Origin: Agromyces protaetiae
Lineage (GTDB): Bacteria > Actinomycetota > Actinomycetes > Actinomycetales > Microbacteriaceae
Length of the DNA: 64,000 nt
Assembly: GCF_004135405.1 (NCBI RefSeq)
Contig: NZ_CP035491.1
Coordinates: 62,001 to 126,000, forward strand
Reading direction: 5' to 3'
The notes beneath the pieces were generated by a model, which saw only the letters and a program-made list of their open reading frames with translations, was not told the DNA's origin and ran no database searches. Position 1 is the first letter of the stretch; every line of letters starts with the position of its first letter. A program made the translations under genes and the position numbers. Shown in pieces: positions 53,521 through 62,245 of the stretch.

Positions 53521-54710
53521 CGCAACGGCCGGAACGCCGCCCGCAGCTCCTGGGTGAAGAGCTCGGGCTGCTCCCACGCGGCGAAGTGCCCGCCGCGGTC
53601 GAGCCGGTTGAAGTGGATGAGGTTGGGGTACGCCTCGGCCGCCCACGTGCGCGGCGCCGCATAGATCTCGTCGGGGAAGACGCTCACCGCGGTCGGGATC
53701 CGCACGCCCTTGGGCGCGAAGAACGGCAGCTTCGACTCCCAGTAGAGCCTCGCCGACGACACCGCAGTGTTCGTCACCCAGTACAGCGTGACGTTGTCGA
53801 GGATGTCGTCCTTCGAGAGCCCCTCGGGCACGCCCGCGAAGACGCGCGCGATGAGGTCGTAGCTGCGCGAGTCGTGATCGAGCATCCACGCGGCGAGGCC
53901 GACGGGCGAGTCGACGAGCCCGTAGAGGGTCTGCGGGCGGCCCGCCATCTCCTGCGCGTAGCCGAGGCCGTGGGCGTAGAAGAACGCGAGCTGATCCCAC
54001 GCGCCCTGCTCTTCGGGCGTCAGGTCGGCGGGAGCCGGGTCGCCGTCGTCGAGCGCCTGCTGGATCGACGGCGGCACGGTCGCGGCCATGTTCGTGTGGA
54101 TGCCGAGCAAGCCCTCGGGTTCGAGGAGCGCCATCTGCTCGGTCACGGCGTTGCCCCAGTCGCCGCCCTGTGCGACGTACCGGTCGTAGCCGAGGCGGCG
54201 CATGAGCTCGATCCACGCCTTCGCGATGCGGATCGGGTCCCAGCCGAGCTCCTCGGGCTTCGCCGAGAAGCCATGCCCGGGCAGCGACGGGATGACGACG
54301 TCGAACGCGTCGTCGGCGCTCCCGCCGAACGCGGTGGGGTCGGTGAGCGGCCCGATGATCTTCAGCTGCTCGATGATCGAGCCCGGCCAGCCGTGCGTGA
54401 CGATGACGGGCAGCGCGCCCTCGTGCTTCGACTTCACGTGGATGAAGTGGATGTCGACGCCGTCGATCTCGGTGAGGAACTGCGGCACGGCGTTCAGGCG
54501 CGCTTCGACCTTGCGCCAGTCGTGCTCGTTCGCCCAGTAGTCGGCGAGCGCCTTCACGACCTCGAGCTGCACCCCCTGCGAGGGGTCGGGGGTCAGTTCG
54601 GGGTCGGGCCAGCGGGTCTCGCGCAAGCGGCGCAGGAGGTCGTCGAGGTCGGCCTGCGGGATCGCGACGGTGAAGGGGCGGATGTCGGTGGAGGCAGCGG
54701 TGTCGGTCAT
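53517..54710 (-). CDS. Epoxide hydrolase-family protein (microsomal type)
   Basis: This 397-residue enzyme has the N-terminal EHN domain (FTVAIPQADLDDLLRRLRETRWP) and the alpha/beta hydrolase core with oxyanion HGWPGSIIE. The Asp nucleophile is in YVAQGGDWGNAVTEQ and the acidic residue and terminal His in NRLDRGGHFAAWEQP. Microsomal-type bacterial enzymes open epoxides to diols via a covalent ester on Asp. Coupled to the next gene by ATGA overlap, and preceded by the MEDS/GAF-LuxR regulator genes on the same strand. ATG at 54710 lacks a strong binding site. Confidence 0.92.
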   Translation of the reverse strand: MTDTAASTDIRPFTVAIPQADLDDLLRRLRETRWPDPELTPDPSQGVQLEVVKALADYWANEHDWRKVEARLNAVPQFLTEIDGVDIHFIHVKSKHEGALPVIVTHGWPGSIIEQLKIIGPLTDPTAFGGSADDAFDVVIPSLPGHGFSAKPEELGWDPIRIAKAWIELMRRLGYDRYVAQGGDWGNAVTEQMALLEPEGLLGIHTNMAATVPPSIQQALDDGDPAPADLTPEEQGAWDQLAFFYAHGLGYAQEMAGRPQTLYGLVDSPVGLAAWMLDHDSRSYDLIARVFAGVPEGLSKDDILDNVTLYWVTNTAVSSARLYWESKLPFFAPKGVRIPTAVSVFPDEIYAAPRTWAAEAYPNLIHFNRLDRGGHFAAWEQPELFTQELRAAFRPLR

Positions 54711-54802
54711 GCCCGAGATGGTCGTCGCCCGCGAGAAACCCCGCGTCGGGGACATCCGCCAATCGCACGCCGTGCGCTCCGCAGGTGAGGGGAATCCCCC
54801 AA

Positions 54803-55693
54803 TCAGATCACGCCGTGCCGCAGCGCGAACGCCGTCGCCTCGCTCCGCCGCGCGACGCCGATCTTGCGGTAGAGGCTCGTGATGTGGCGCTCGACCGTGC
54901 GATCCGAGAGCCACATGACGGCCGCGATCTCCTTGTTGCTGAGGCCTTGCGCGAGCAGACCCAGCACCTCGGCCTCGCGGCGCGAGAGCGGCAGAGCCGT
55001 CAAAGCACGGCCGGATGCCTCGTGGCCGCCGTCGGCCGCGGCGGCCGCGCGGGGCGTCGGGGCCGACGGCTCAGGCGATGCCTCGCGCGGCAGCGCCTCG
55101 CCCTCGGCGACCAGCCGCGAGGCATCCCGGATGCTCCGTACCGCCGCCTGCAGCGACGGCCCCGTCTCCTCGGCGAGCGCCCGGAGCACGGCCGTCTGAC
55201 GTTCGAGGGTCTCCTCGGCGATCACGCGTGCCGCGCGCTCGCGCGCGAGCCGGCGCGCCGTGTGGTTCGCGATCGCAGCCTGCCCGACCGCGACCCGCAG
55301 GAGGTGAGTCTCGGTGGGGGTCGGGAACTCGTCGCGTGCCGCCGAGACGACGACGAGGCCCGACTCCCAGGGGAGTGCGATGGGCACGCGCGCGACGCGG
55401 TACCGGCCGTGCTCGTCGAGATCGACCTCGGTCGTCGTGATGCCCGCGCCGGTCGAGTCCCCCGCCTCGAGCGCGACGGCGAGTTCGGCGGACGGCTCGG
55501 GACCCGACGGCCGCCAGGCCTCGACCTCGTCGAACCGCGCGTACGCGCCGTCGAGGTCGAGCACCCCGACGAGCACGCTCAAGAGTCCCGACACGATCTC
55601 GGGTGCCTCGTGGTCGACCCACATGGCGGGCAGCGCGAGGAGGGCGCCGAGGTCGCGCGCCCAACGGCCGGCGTCGACCCCGCCGTCGGTCAT
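54803..55693 (-). CDS. GAF-domain LuxR-family transcriptional regulator
   Basis: This 296-residue regulator has an N-terminal GAF-like sensor (residues 15-165, LVGVLDLDGAYARF, VARVPIALPWESGLVVVSAA). A helical linker and a Pro/Ala stretch follow. The C-terminal LuxR HTH is LSRREAEVLGLLAQGLSNKE to WLSDRTVERHITSLYRKIGV. It is co-translated with the MEDS-domain gene upstream (ATGA overlap). The next genes in the same direction are two epoxide/haloalkane-type hydrolases 92 bases away, the probable targets. Confidence 0.9.
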   Translation of the reverse strand: MTDGGVDAGRWARDLGALLALPAMWVDHEAPEIVSGLLSVLVGVLDLDGAYARFDEVEAWRPSGPEPSAELAVALEAGDSTGAGITTTEVDLDEHGRYRVARVPIALPWESGLVVVSAARDEFPTPTETHLLRVAVGQAAIANHTARRLARERAARVIAEETLERQTAVLRALAEETGPSLQAAVRSIRDASRLVAEGEALPREASPEPSAPTPRAAAAADGGHEASGRALTALPLSRREAEVLGLLAQGLSNKEIAAVMWLSDRTVERHITSLYRKIGVARRSEATAFALRHGVI

Positions 55694-56328
55694 GCGTGCG
55701 GCTCGCGCTCGGCGAGGAAGTCGCGCGGCGGCGCGAAGAACGGGTTCTCGTGGAGCATCCCGCCGATGAACACGATGGGGTGCGTGCGCAGGATGTCGAC
55801 GACGAACGCCCCGTCGAACCGCGACGCGTCGTAGCCGCAGATGACGACGTGCCGGTGCTTGGCGTGGATGAAGTTCGCCCTCGCCTCGAACTCGATGAGA
55901 TCATCGCCGACGGGTGCGCCGCCAGCGTCGCTGCCGTTCGCCCACCCCATGTCGGCGACGAGACGGATGCGCGGCGCCGCCCGGTCGACGAGCACGCGCT
56001 CGAGCTCGTCGAGCATCGCGTCGGGGTCGAAACTCCCGCCTCGGAGGTACGTCTCCTCCCACGTGCGCACCTCGAACCGCCGCTCGGAGAGGAGCCCGGC
56101 CGAATCGTAGCCGAGGTGCCGCAGGCGGTTCACGGGCGCGGCGGACTCGGCTGGATCTACGAAGTACAGCAGGCGATCGCCGCCGTCGAGGCCCTGCTGC
56201 GCGAACGCGTCGAGCACGGCCTGCGCCTCGTCGGGGCCGGTCCAGAACGCGCACACGTGCCGATAGCGGTCGAGCACACCGCCGGCGAACGTGACGGGCT
56301 CGGCCGGGTCGAGTGCGTCTTTCGCCAT
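55690..56328 (-). CDS. MEDS-domain sensory protein (DcmR-type)
   Basis: This 212-residue protein has the MEDS domain seen in DcmR and in actinobacterial regulators. Typical parts are HVCAFWTGPDEAQAVLDAFA, LYFVDPAESAAPVNRLRHLG, GGSFDPDAMLDELERVLVD and HVVICGYDASRFDGAFVVDI. The domain is thought to sense C1 or halogenated compounds. It lacks its own HTH, so it probably works through the GAF-LuxR protein with which it overlaps. A GGAAC-TC-GTTCC inverted repeat (56331-56342) lies just before its start and may be its operator. ATG at 56328. Confidence 0.85.
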   Translation of the reverse strand: MAKDALDPAEPVTFAGGVLDRYRHVCAFWTGPDEAQAVLDAFAQQGLDGGDRLLYFVDPAESAAPVNRLRHLGYDSAGLLSERRFEVRTWEETYLRGGSFDPDAMLDELERVLVDRAAPRIRLVADMGWANGSDAGGAPVGDDLIEFEARANFIHAKHRHVVICGYDASRFDGAFVVDILRTHPIVFIGGMLHENPFFAPPRDFLAEREPHA

Positions 56329-56330
56329 GG

Positions 56331-56342
56331 GGAACTCGTTCC
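56331..56342. promoter_or_regulatory. Inverted repeat at the MEDS gene start
   Basis: GGAAC-TC-GTTCC, two bases upstream of the ATG. The position fits a translational or transcriptional operator. Confidence 0.35.
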
Positions 56343-56398
56343 GCCGGGGACAGGGGCAGGCTACTCCCCGGCAGGCGGGCCGGACAACGGGCGAACGG

Positions 56399-57991
56399 CT
56401 ACAGCGCCCCCGTCGCCGCCGTCTCGCGCACGACCCCCGCGCCCTCGAACACGAGCAGCCGGTCGGCGAGCTTGTCGACGAAGAACCGGTCGTGCGACAC
56501 GACGACGATCGCGCCCGGGAAGTGCGTGAGCGCGCGCTCCATGACCTGGGTGCTCGTGAGGTCGAGATGGTTCGTGGGCTCGTCGAGCACGATGACGGCC
56601 GCGCCCGAGAGCAGGCACTGGGCGATCGCGACGCGCGCCTTCTGCCCGCCCGAAAGGGTGCCGATCTTCTGCTGCAGGTCGGCCTCGGAGAACTGCAGCA
56701 TCGCGAGGAAGCGCCCGACGCTCTTCTTCGTCGCCGTGAAGGCGAGCGAGTCGGGGTAGGCGTTGACGGCGTGCCCGACGGTGTCGGTGAGGTCGAGCTC
56801 GGCGTAGACGCGGTTGTACGAGACGAACCGCGCGCCCTTCGCCCACCGCACGCTGCCCGCATCGGGCTCGGTCTCGCCCGTCAGCACGTCGAGGAGAGTC
56901 GACTTGCCCGATCCGTTCGACCCGATGACGGCGACGCGGTCGCCGCGCTGCAGGTCGAACGACACGTTCTCGAAGAGCGGCGCGCCGCCGAAGCCCTTCG
57001 CGAGCCCCGTGACCGTGAGCAGGTCGTTCGAGACCTTGAGCTCGTCGTAGATCGACGTGATGATCTGGTCGATCGGCCGCGGCGCCTGGCGCTTCTTGAT
57101 GTCGGCGAGGCGACGCGCGACGGCGTTCGAGGGGTTGCGGGATGCCTCGCGGCGGGCCGCTGCCGCGGCCTGCTCGTACGCCAGCAGTTCCTCCTCATGG
57201 GCGAACTGGCGCTCGAGCATCTTGAGCCGCGACTGCTTCGCGTGCACGTACTCCGAGTACCCGCCCTCGTACTCCTGCAGGCGGTAGTTCTCGATCTCGA
57301 CGATGCGCGTGACGACGCCGTCGAGGAACTGCCGGTCGTGCGAGACGACGAGCACGGCGCCCGCGAAGCCCGCGAGCCAGTTCTCGATCCAGCGGACGCC
57401 GTCGAGGTCGAGGAAGTTCGTGGGCTCGTCGAGGAGGAGCACGTCGGGCGCTTGCACGAGGATCAGCGCGAGCGCGGCGCGGTTGCGCCATCCGCCCGAC
57501 AGCCGGTCGACGGGCAGGTGCCGGCGCTCCTCGTCGAAACCGAGGCGCGTGAGCACGGTGTCGATCGTCGTCTCGTACGTCCACCCGCCGATCGCGTCCA
57601 TGCGCTCGAAGAGCGCGCCCTGCTCGGCGAGGAGCTTCGTCATCGCGGCATCCGACATCGGGTCTGCGAACGCCGCGCCGATCTCGTCGATGCGCGCCTG
57701 GGTCGCGTGCACCTCGGTGAAGTGGCCGCGGAGGATCTCGTGGACGCTCCGCTCGCCGTCGAGCTCGGAGAACTGCGAGAAGTAGCCGATCGTGGTGCCC
57801 TGCGTGACATCCACCGTGCCCGAGCTCGGCTCTCGGCGACCGAGGACGACCTCGAGGAAGCTCGTCTTGCCCGTGCCGTTCTTGCCGATGAGGCCGATGC
57901 GGTCGCCCCGACGGAGCTTCAGGAACGCCTCTTTCAGAACGGGTCGCCCGTCGTACTCGATGCCGACGTCGTTCAGGCGGATGAGGCTCAC
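56399..57991 (-). CDS. ABC-F family ATPase
   Basis: This 530-residue soluble ABC protein has two ATPase domains (Walker A GKNGTGKTS and GSNGSGKST; signatures LSGGWRNRAAL and LSGGQKARVAI). A linker of about 80 residues contains the P-site tRNA-interaction motif region (ARREASRNPSNAVARRLADI). There are no membrane segments. ABC-F proteins act on the ribosome as translation factors or antibiotic resistance factors; this one is closest to the EttA/Uup-like housekeeping branch in length. GTG at 57991. It stands alone, divergent from the sarcosine oxidase-like gene. Confidence 0.93.
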   Translation of the reverse strand: MSLIRLNDVGIEYDGRPVLKEAFLKLRRGDRIGLIGKNGTGKTSFLEVVLGRREPSSGTVDVTQGTTIGYFSQFSELDGERSVHEILRGHFTEVHATQARIDEIGAAFADPMSDAAMTKLLAEQGALFERMDAIGGWTYETTIDTVLTRLGFDEERRHLPVDRLSGGWRNRAALALILVQAPDVLLLDEPTNFLDLDGVRWIENWLAGFAGAVLVVSHDRQFLDGVVTRIVEIENYRLQEYEGGYSEYVHAKQSRLKMLERQFAHEEELLAYEQAAAAARREASRNPSNAVARRLADIKKRQAPRPIDQIITSIYDELKVSNDLLTVTGLAKGFGGAPLFENVSFDLQRGDRVAVIGSNGSGKSTLLDVLTGETEPDAGSVRWAKGARFVSYNRVYAELDLTDTVGHAVNAYPDSLAFTATKKSVGRFLAMLQFSEADLQQKIGTLSGGQKARVAIAQCLLSGAAVIVLDEPTNHLDLTSTQVMERALTHFPGAIVVVSHDRFFVDKLADRLLVFEGAGVVRETAATGAL

Positions 57992-58023
57992 GGGGTTCGA
58001 GCCTAACCGGCGAGAATGTGAGG

Positions 58024-59199
58024 ATGACCCCCGCCGTCTTCGACCCCGACCGCTTCGACGCCGACGTCGCCGTGATCGGCCTCGGTGCGATCGGATCGAG
58101 CGCGGCCTGGCGGCTCGCCGCGCGGGGGCTGGATGTCATCGGGTTCGAGCAGTTCGAGCCGGGCCACGCGTGGGGCGGGTCGACGGGAGCGACTCGGCTG
58201 TTCCGGGTCGCGTGCCTCGAGCATCCCGGGCTCACGCCCATCGCGCGGCGTGCCCGCGACCTCTGGCGCGAGCTCGAGGCATCCGGCGGTCAGTCGCTCT
58301 TCCTCGAGACCGGCGGGCTCATGATCGGGCCGCCCGATTCGCACATCGTCGAGGGCACCCTGGCCGCAGCCGTCTCGCATGATCTGCCCGTCGAGCGGCT
58401 CGACGCCTCCGAGATCGCGAATCGCTTCCCCGGGCACGCGCGGCTCGAGCCGGGCGACATCGGCGTCTGGGATCCCGAGGCGGGCATCCTGCGACCCGAG
58501 GCGGCGATCGTCGCGGCCGTCGACGCGGCCCGCGCCGCGGGCGCGCGCATCGTCACGGGCACGCGCGTGACGGCGGTCGAGTCCGATGCCGACGGCGTCA
58601 CGATGCGGACGGATGCCTCGGTGTTCCGCGTGCGGCAGGTCGCCGTGACGGCGGGCCCGTGGATCGGGCGCTTCCTGCCCGGCGTGCCGCTCACGCCGCA
58701 CCGGGTCGTGATGACCTGGTTCCGAGCGCGCGGCGGGCACTCCGCCGACCTCGACCGGTTGCCCGTGTTCATCCGCAGCGTGCCGGGACGCGACACCTGG
58801 ATCTGGGGGCACGGCGCGTTCGCGGGCGACGGGCTGAGCCCCGCGTTCGACGTCAAGGTCGGCCCCGAGTTCGACGGGCCGTTCGACGCCGACGACCCCG
58901 ACGCGATCGACCGCGAGATCCGCCCCGAGGAGTTCGAACTCATCGCCGACCTCGTGGCCGCGACCTTCCCCGACGTCGAGCCCTGGCCGTCGGCCGCGAC
59001 GACGTGCATCATGACGCACACGCCCGACGGGCAGTTCGTCGTCGGGGCGACCCGCGACCCGCGCGTGTTCGTCGGCGGCGGGTGCTCGGGCCACTCGTTC
59101 AAGCATGCGTCGGCGCTCGGCGAGCTCGTCGCGCAAGCGATCGCGGGCGAGGCATCCTTCACCGACGCGGAGTTCCTCGACCCGCGGAGGTTCGGGTGA
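58024..59199 (+). CDS. FAD-dependent amine oxidase (sarcosine oxidase/N-methyltryptophan oxidase-like)
   Basis: This 391-residue flavoenzyme has the Rossmann FAD strand VAVIGLGAIGSSAAWRLAA, the conserved HAWGGSTGATRLFR segment and the C-terminal GGCSGHSFKHASALGELVA. TCIMTHTPDGQF places a Cys at residue 328 where the monomeric sarcosine oxidases carry a covalent flavin link. It demethylates sarcosine or a related N-methylated amine, giving formaldehyde and hydrogen peroxide. The start at 58024 was chosen; a GTG at 58018 is possible. It is convergent with the small PLDN gene. Confidence 0.92.
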   Translation: MTPAVFDPDRFDADVAVIGLGAIGSSAAWRLAARGLDVIGFEQFEPGHAWGGSTGATRLFRVACLEHPGLTPIARRARDLWRELEASGGQSLFLETGGLMIGPPDSHIVEGTLAAAVSHDLPVERLDASEIANRFPGHARLEPGDIGVWDPEAGILRPEAAIVAAVDAARAAGARIVTGTRVTAVESDADGVTMRTDASVFRVRQVAVTAGPWIGRFLPGVPLTPHRVVMTWFRARGGHSADLDRLPVFIRSVPGRDTWIWGHGAFAGDGLSPAFDVKVGPEFDGPFDADDPDAIDREIRPEEFELIADLVAATFPDVEPWPSAATTCIMTHTPDGQFVVGATRDPRVFVGGGCSGHSFKHASALGELVAQAIAGEASFTDAEFLDPRRFG

Positions 59200-59205
59200 G
59201 CGCGC

Positions 59206-59589
59206 TCAGGCGGACGCGCCCTCGCCGTCGGCGTCCTTCTTGAGCGCCTCCAGTTCGGCGCGCTTCTTGTAGTACTCGATCTCACGGTCGAGGTCGGCGA
59301 GCTGCTCCTCGGTCGTGCGGGTGTCGCGCGGGACGACGGGCAGGTTCCCGGCGTGCACGGACGCGCCGTAGCCGCGCTGCGTGCGGGCCGGCCGCGGGGC
59401 GCGTTCGGGCAGGTTCCACTCGCGGCCGAGGGCGAACCACAGGATGACGCCCACGAGCGGCAGGAACACGACGAGCAGCACCCACGCGATCTTGGGCAGG
59501 TGCTTCACCTGCCAGTCGTCGCGCGTGATGATGTCGACGAGCGCGGCGACGACCGCGACGAGCGTGATGACCGAGAAGAGGACCGCCAT
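59206..59589 (-). CDS. PLDN-domain membrane protein
   Basis: This 127-residue protein has two membrane helices (VITLVAVVAALVDIITRDDW and IAWVLLVVFLPLVGVILWFA), the phospholipase D nuclease N-terminal-like arrangement. A basic linker and a helical acidic tail (TEEQLADLDREIEYYKKRAE) follow. This is the stand-alone PLDN form; it has no catalytic HKD motif. Function unknown. Confidence 0.85.
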   Translation of the reverse strand: MAVLFSVITLVAVVAALVDIITRDDWQVKHLPKIAWVLLVVFLPLVGVILWFALGREWNLPERAPRPARTQRGYGASVHAGNLPVVPRDTRTTEEQLADLDREIEYYKKRAELEALKKDADGEGASA

Positions 59590-59598
59590 GGCGGCAGC

Positions 59599-60279
59599 CT
59601 AGCGACCCCGCGCGGCGAACCCGTCGAGCAGCCGTTCGAGCCCCCACGTGAACTGCTCGGTGCCGATGTAGGCGGCCATGACGTCGGTCACGGCTGCGGT
59701 GCGCGGAAACCATTCGGCGGGCACTGCGGCGAAGGCGCCGCGGCGCTCGGCGATGCGGTCGGCCTCGGCGGGCAGCGGCACGGTCGGGTCGAGTTCGGAT
59801 GCCTCGAGCGCGACGGATCCGAGCACGTACACGATGACCGCATACGACGCGCGGGCCGCGTCGGCGGCGTCGAGGCCGGCTTCGGCGAGCGCGCCGAGGA
59901 GCCCCTCGCCGAGGGCGAGGGAGTTGGGGCCGTCGATGGGGGCGCTCATGAAGAGCAGGGCCGACCCCGGGTGGGCGAGGAGCCTCGTGCGGATGTCGAG
60001 GGAGACCCGCACGATGCGCTCGCGCCACGGGGCATCCGTGTCGTTCAGGATCTGCGTGTCGCGCTCGCCGACGATCCGGTCGACGACAGCGCGCAGGATC
60101 GCCTGCTTGTCGGGGAAGTACGTGTAGATCGCGTTGGGCGCGAGGCCCATCTTGGCGGCAATGCGCCGCACCGAGAGCGCGTCGGGGCCGTGCTCGTCGA
60201 GCAGGTCGAGTGCGACGCCGACGATCTGCTCATCGGTGAAGGCCCGTTCGGGGCCGCGTCGTCGTGGTCCTTCAGCCAT
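59599..60279 (-). CDS. TetR-family repressor (TetR_C-like)
   Basis: This 226-residue regulator has an N-terminal HTH (FTDEQIVGVALDLLDEHGPD to MGLAPNAIYTYFPDK) and a longer helical C-terminal domain. ATG at 60279 follows AAGGTGGACG. Divergent from a DUF4386 gene at 60392. The intergenic region carries ACACCGTACA twice, the first within the exact palindrome TGTAC-ACC-GTACA, which are good candidate operators for autoregulation and control of the neighbour. Confidence 0.9.
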   Translation of the reverse strand: MAEGPRRRGPERAFTDEQIVGVALDLLDEHGPDALSVRRIAAKMGLAPNAIYTYFPDKQAILRAVVDRIVGERDTQILNDTDAPWRERIVRVSLDIRTRLLAHPGSALLFMSAPIDGPNSLALGEGLLGALAEAGLDAADAARASYAVIVYVLGSVALEASELDPTVPLPAEADRIAERRGAFAAVPAEWFPRTAAVTDVMAAYIGTEQFTWGLERLLDGFAARGR

Positions 60280-60315
60280 TCGTCCACCTTTTCCGGAACT
60301 TCTTCGACCCACCTC

Positions 60316-60375
60316 TTGACGTTTCACTGTACACCGTACAACATTGCCTCATCAGCAAACGCTGGACACCGTACA
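60316..60375. promoter_or_regulatory. Paired TetR operators in divergent promoter
   Basis: TGTAC-ACC-GTACA (60328-60340), directly after a TTGACG -35-like hexamer (60316-60321). ACACCGTACA recurs at 60366-60375, 35 bases further on. Both lie between the TetR and DUF4386 genes. Confidence 0.65.
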
Positions 60376-60391
60376 GAGAAAGCGAAAGACC

Positions 60392-61141
60392 ATGAACAAG
60401 ACCACTACTCTGAAGGGCACGACCCTCACCGGCATCCTGCTCATCGCGAGCGCCGTCGTCGTCAACGTCGCCTTCACGGTGCTCGGCACCGCGTTCGACT
60501 ACCCCGACATCCTGCAGCGCCCCTCCGACGAAGTCCTCGGGCGATTCGCCGCGAACCCCGTCGTCATCGGCGGCACGTTCGCCCTCCTCGCCGCGGGCGC
60601 CGCGATGCTCGCCCCCATCGCCCTCCGACTGAACCGCCACTTCCCGGCCGGCCGCATCGGCACCGCCGCCGCGATCACGGGCGTCGCCGCCGCCGCTGTG
60701 CAGGTCCTCGGGCTCCTGCGCTGGCCGCTCATCGTGCCGTTCCTCGCGAACGCCCTCCCCGGGTCATCCGGCACCGAGCGCGAAGCGCTCCTCTCGACCT
60801 TCTCGACCCTGAACTCGGTGCTCGGCCAGACCATCGGCGAGACCTTCGGCTACCTCCTCACGACCGCGTGGACCGTGCTCGCCGTCATCGCCCTCCGCCG
60901 CGCGGGCGTCATCGGCCGCCTCACCGGCATCCTCGGCTTCGTCTCGGCCGCCCTCATCGTCACGGGTGTGCTCGTGCCGCTCGACGTGCCCTTCGCCGAC
61001 CAGGCCAACTTCGTCGGCTACATCCTCTGGAGCGCGTGGCTCGTGATCCTCGGCATCACGGCCATCGTGCGCGGCCGGCGGGCGAAGGCGGCGGATGTCT
61101 CGTCCGCGACCCGCGCGACCGCGCCCCTCGTCGGCGCCTGA
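60392..61141 (+). CDS. DUF4386 membrane protein
   Basis: This 249-residue protein has about six or seven membrane helices and the DUF4386 landmarks LTGILLIASAVVVNVAFTVL, LQRPSDEVLGRFAANP and QTIGETFGYLLTTAW. The family is uncharacterised but usually sits next to a regulator. It is divergent from a TetR gene with shared operators and is likely derepressed by that TetR's ligand. A long hairpin follows the stop. Confidence 0.9.
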   Translation: MNKTTTLKGTTLTGILLIASAVVVNVAFTVLGTAFDYPDILQRPSDEVLGRFAANPVVIGGTFALLAAGAAMLAPIALRLNRHFPAGRIGTAAAITGVAAAAVQVLGLLRWPLIVPFLANALPGSSGTEREALLSTFSTLNSVLGQTIGETFGYLLTTAWTVLAVIALRRAGVIGRLTGILGFVSAALIVTGVLVPLDVPFADQANFVGYILWSAWLVILGITAIVRGRRAKAADVSSATRATAPLVGA

Positions 61142-61166
61142 CCCGGCACCCTCCCCGCCTCGTCCA

Positions 61167-61226
61167 GTGAGGGGGCGGTTCGGCACGGTCGCGGAGACCC
61201 CGCACCGTGCCGAACCGCCCCCTCAC
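61167..61226. terminator. Long hairpin after the DUF4386 gene
   Basis: A perfect 23-bp stem (61167-61189 with 61204-61226) with a 14-base loop starts 26 bases after the stop. It is followed by CGTTTCG. The stem is longer than usual for a terminator, so it may be a repetitive palindromic element acting as one. Confidence 0.6.
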
Positions 61227-61295
61227 GTTTCGTCGTGGCATCCACCGGGCTACGCTCGTGACGACAGCGATCGGCGGCAGACGGCGGGGGCGACG

Positions 61296-61700
61296 ATGAC
61301 CGGCTCGGGCACGAAAGACGATCCCTGGCAGCTGACCACGGCGCCGGGATCCAGCGCGTACACGATGTGCCGCGACGAGGCATCCGACCCGCCCGAGCTC
61401 GTCTGCCAGGTCGGCTCGACGAAGCTCCGCTACCTGCTGCGGTCGATCGACGACCTGCACGCGTGGCTCCTCGAGCAGGGCGACTGGGTGCCGCTCGGCG
61501 CAGCAGACGAGCAGAAGCCCGCCCCCGACGGCAGCGTCGAGGCGTGGGGCCGCGACCCCGGCAACCCCGCCGGTGGCTGGTACGGCCTGCGGAACGGCTA
61601 CCGCGGACGGTTCGGCATGTACCTGCCGCCGCTCCTCGAGGCACTCGGCCTCGCCGAGCTCACCCACGACGCGCGCAACAACCGCGTGCGCGGAATCTGA
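61296..61700 (+). CDS. Conserved hypothetical protein, 134 aa
   Basis: This soluble protein starts with TGSGTKDDPWQLTTAPGSS and contains DDLHAWLLEQGDWVPLGAAD and a GGWYGLRNGYRGRFGMYLPP C-terminal half. This conserved sequence type is found in many actinobacteria; I know no function for it. ATG at 61296 follows GGCGGGGGCGACG. The next gene starts ten bases after the stop, suggesting co-transcription. Confidence 0.8.
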   Translation: MTGSGTKDDPWQLTTAPGSSAYTMCRDEASDPPELVCQVGSTKLRYLLRSIDDLHAWLLEQGDWVPLGAADEQKPAPDGSVEAWGRDPGNPAGGWYGLRNGYRGRFGMYLPPLLEALGLAELTHDARNNRVRGI

Positions 61701-61710
61701 GGAGCAGACG

Positions 61711-62133
61711 ATGCCGAACGACGTCGGGGCGAACCGTGCGCTCGTCGAAGCCGCCTTCGCGCGCTGGATGGACGGCACCGCCTACATCTCGAGCCTCTTC
61801 GCGCCCGAGATGACGTGGGAGATCGTCGGTCGCTCCGCCGCGTCGAAGAAGTACCCCGACGCGGCATCCTTCATCGGCCAGGTCCTCGAACCGTTCGGTC
61901 GCCGTTTCCCGCACGACACGCCCTTCCGTCCGGTGCGCATCCGAAGCATCCTCGCCGACGGCGACACCGTTGCCGTCGTGTGGGACGGCCACGGCACCTC
62001 CGTCGCGGGCACCGTGTACGAGAACACCTACGCGTGGTTCCTCACGATCGCCGACGGGAGGATCGTCGACGGCGTCGCCTTCTACGACAGCATCGCATTC
62101 GACGAGCTCTGGAACGGGGTCGACCCCGTCTGA
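61711..62133 (+). CDS. SnoaL/NTF2-like protein
   Basis: This 140-residue protein has the NTF2-like cone: LVEAAFARWMDGTAYISSLF, strand MTWEIVGRSAASKKY, VAVVWDGHGTSVAGTVYENT and the final strand IVDGVAFYDSIAFDELWN. It fits the SnoaL-like/ketosteroid isomerase-like group. Its catalytic role is undetermined. ATG at 61711 has GAGGAGCAGACG and follows the upstream gene by ten bases. Confidence 0.85.
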   Translation: MPNDVGANRALVEAAFARWMDGTAYISSLFAPEMTWEIVGRSAASKKYPDAASFIGQVLEPFGRRFPHDTPFRPVRIRSILADGDTVAVVWDGHGTSVAGTVYENTYAWFLTIADGRIVDGVAFYDSIAFDELWNGVDPV

Positions 62134-62177
62134 AGGCAGCGGCCCGGGGCATCCGTCAAGAAAAAACTTCCCAACTG

Positions 62178-62191
62178 ACCGTTCGTTCGGT
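62178..62191. promoter_or_regulatory. Inverted repeat before the MHS transporter gene
   Basis: ACCG-TTCGTT-CGGT, followed by a TATTGT-like -10 element. It resembles TetR-type operator cores; the regulator is not in the window. Confidence 0.45.
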
Positions 62192-62245
62192 TATTGTGGG
62201 GCATCCTCACCTGCGGCCACCGCACGAACAACGGAGTTCAACGAC

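Noticed and set aside
56291-58006. Rightward frame opposite the ABC-F gene
   Set aside because: Antisense shadow; the ABC-F frame carries both complete ATP sites.
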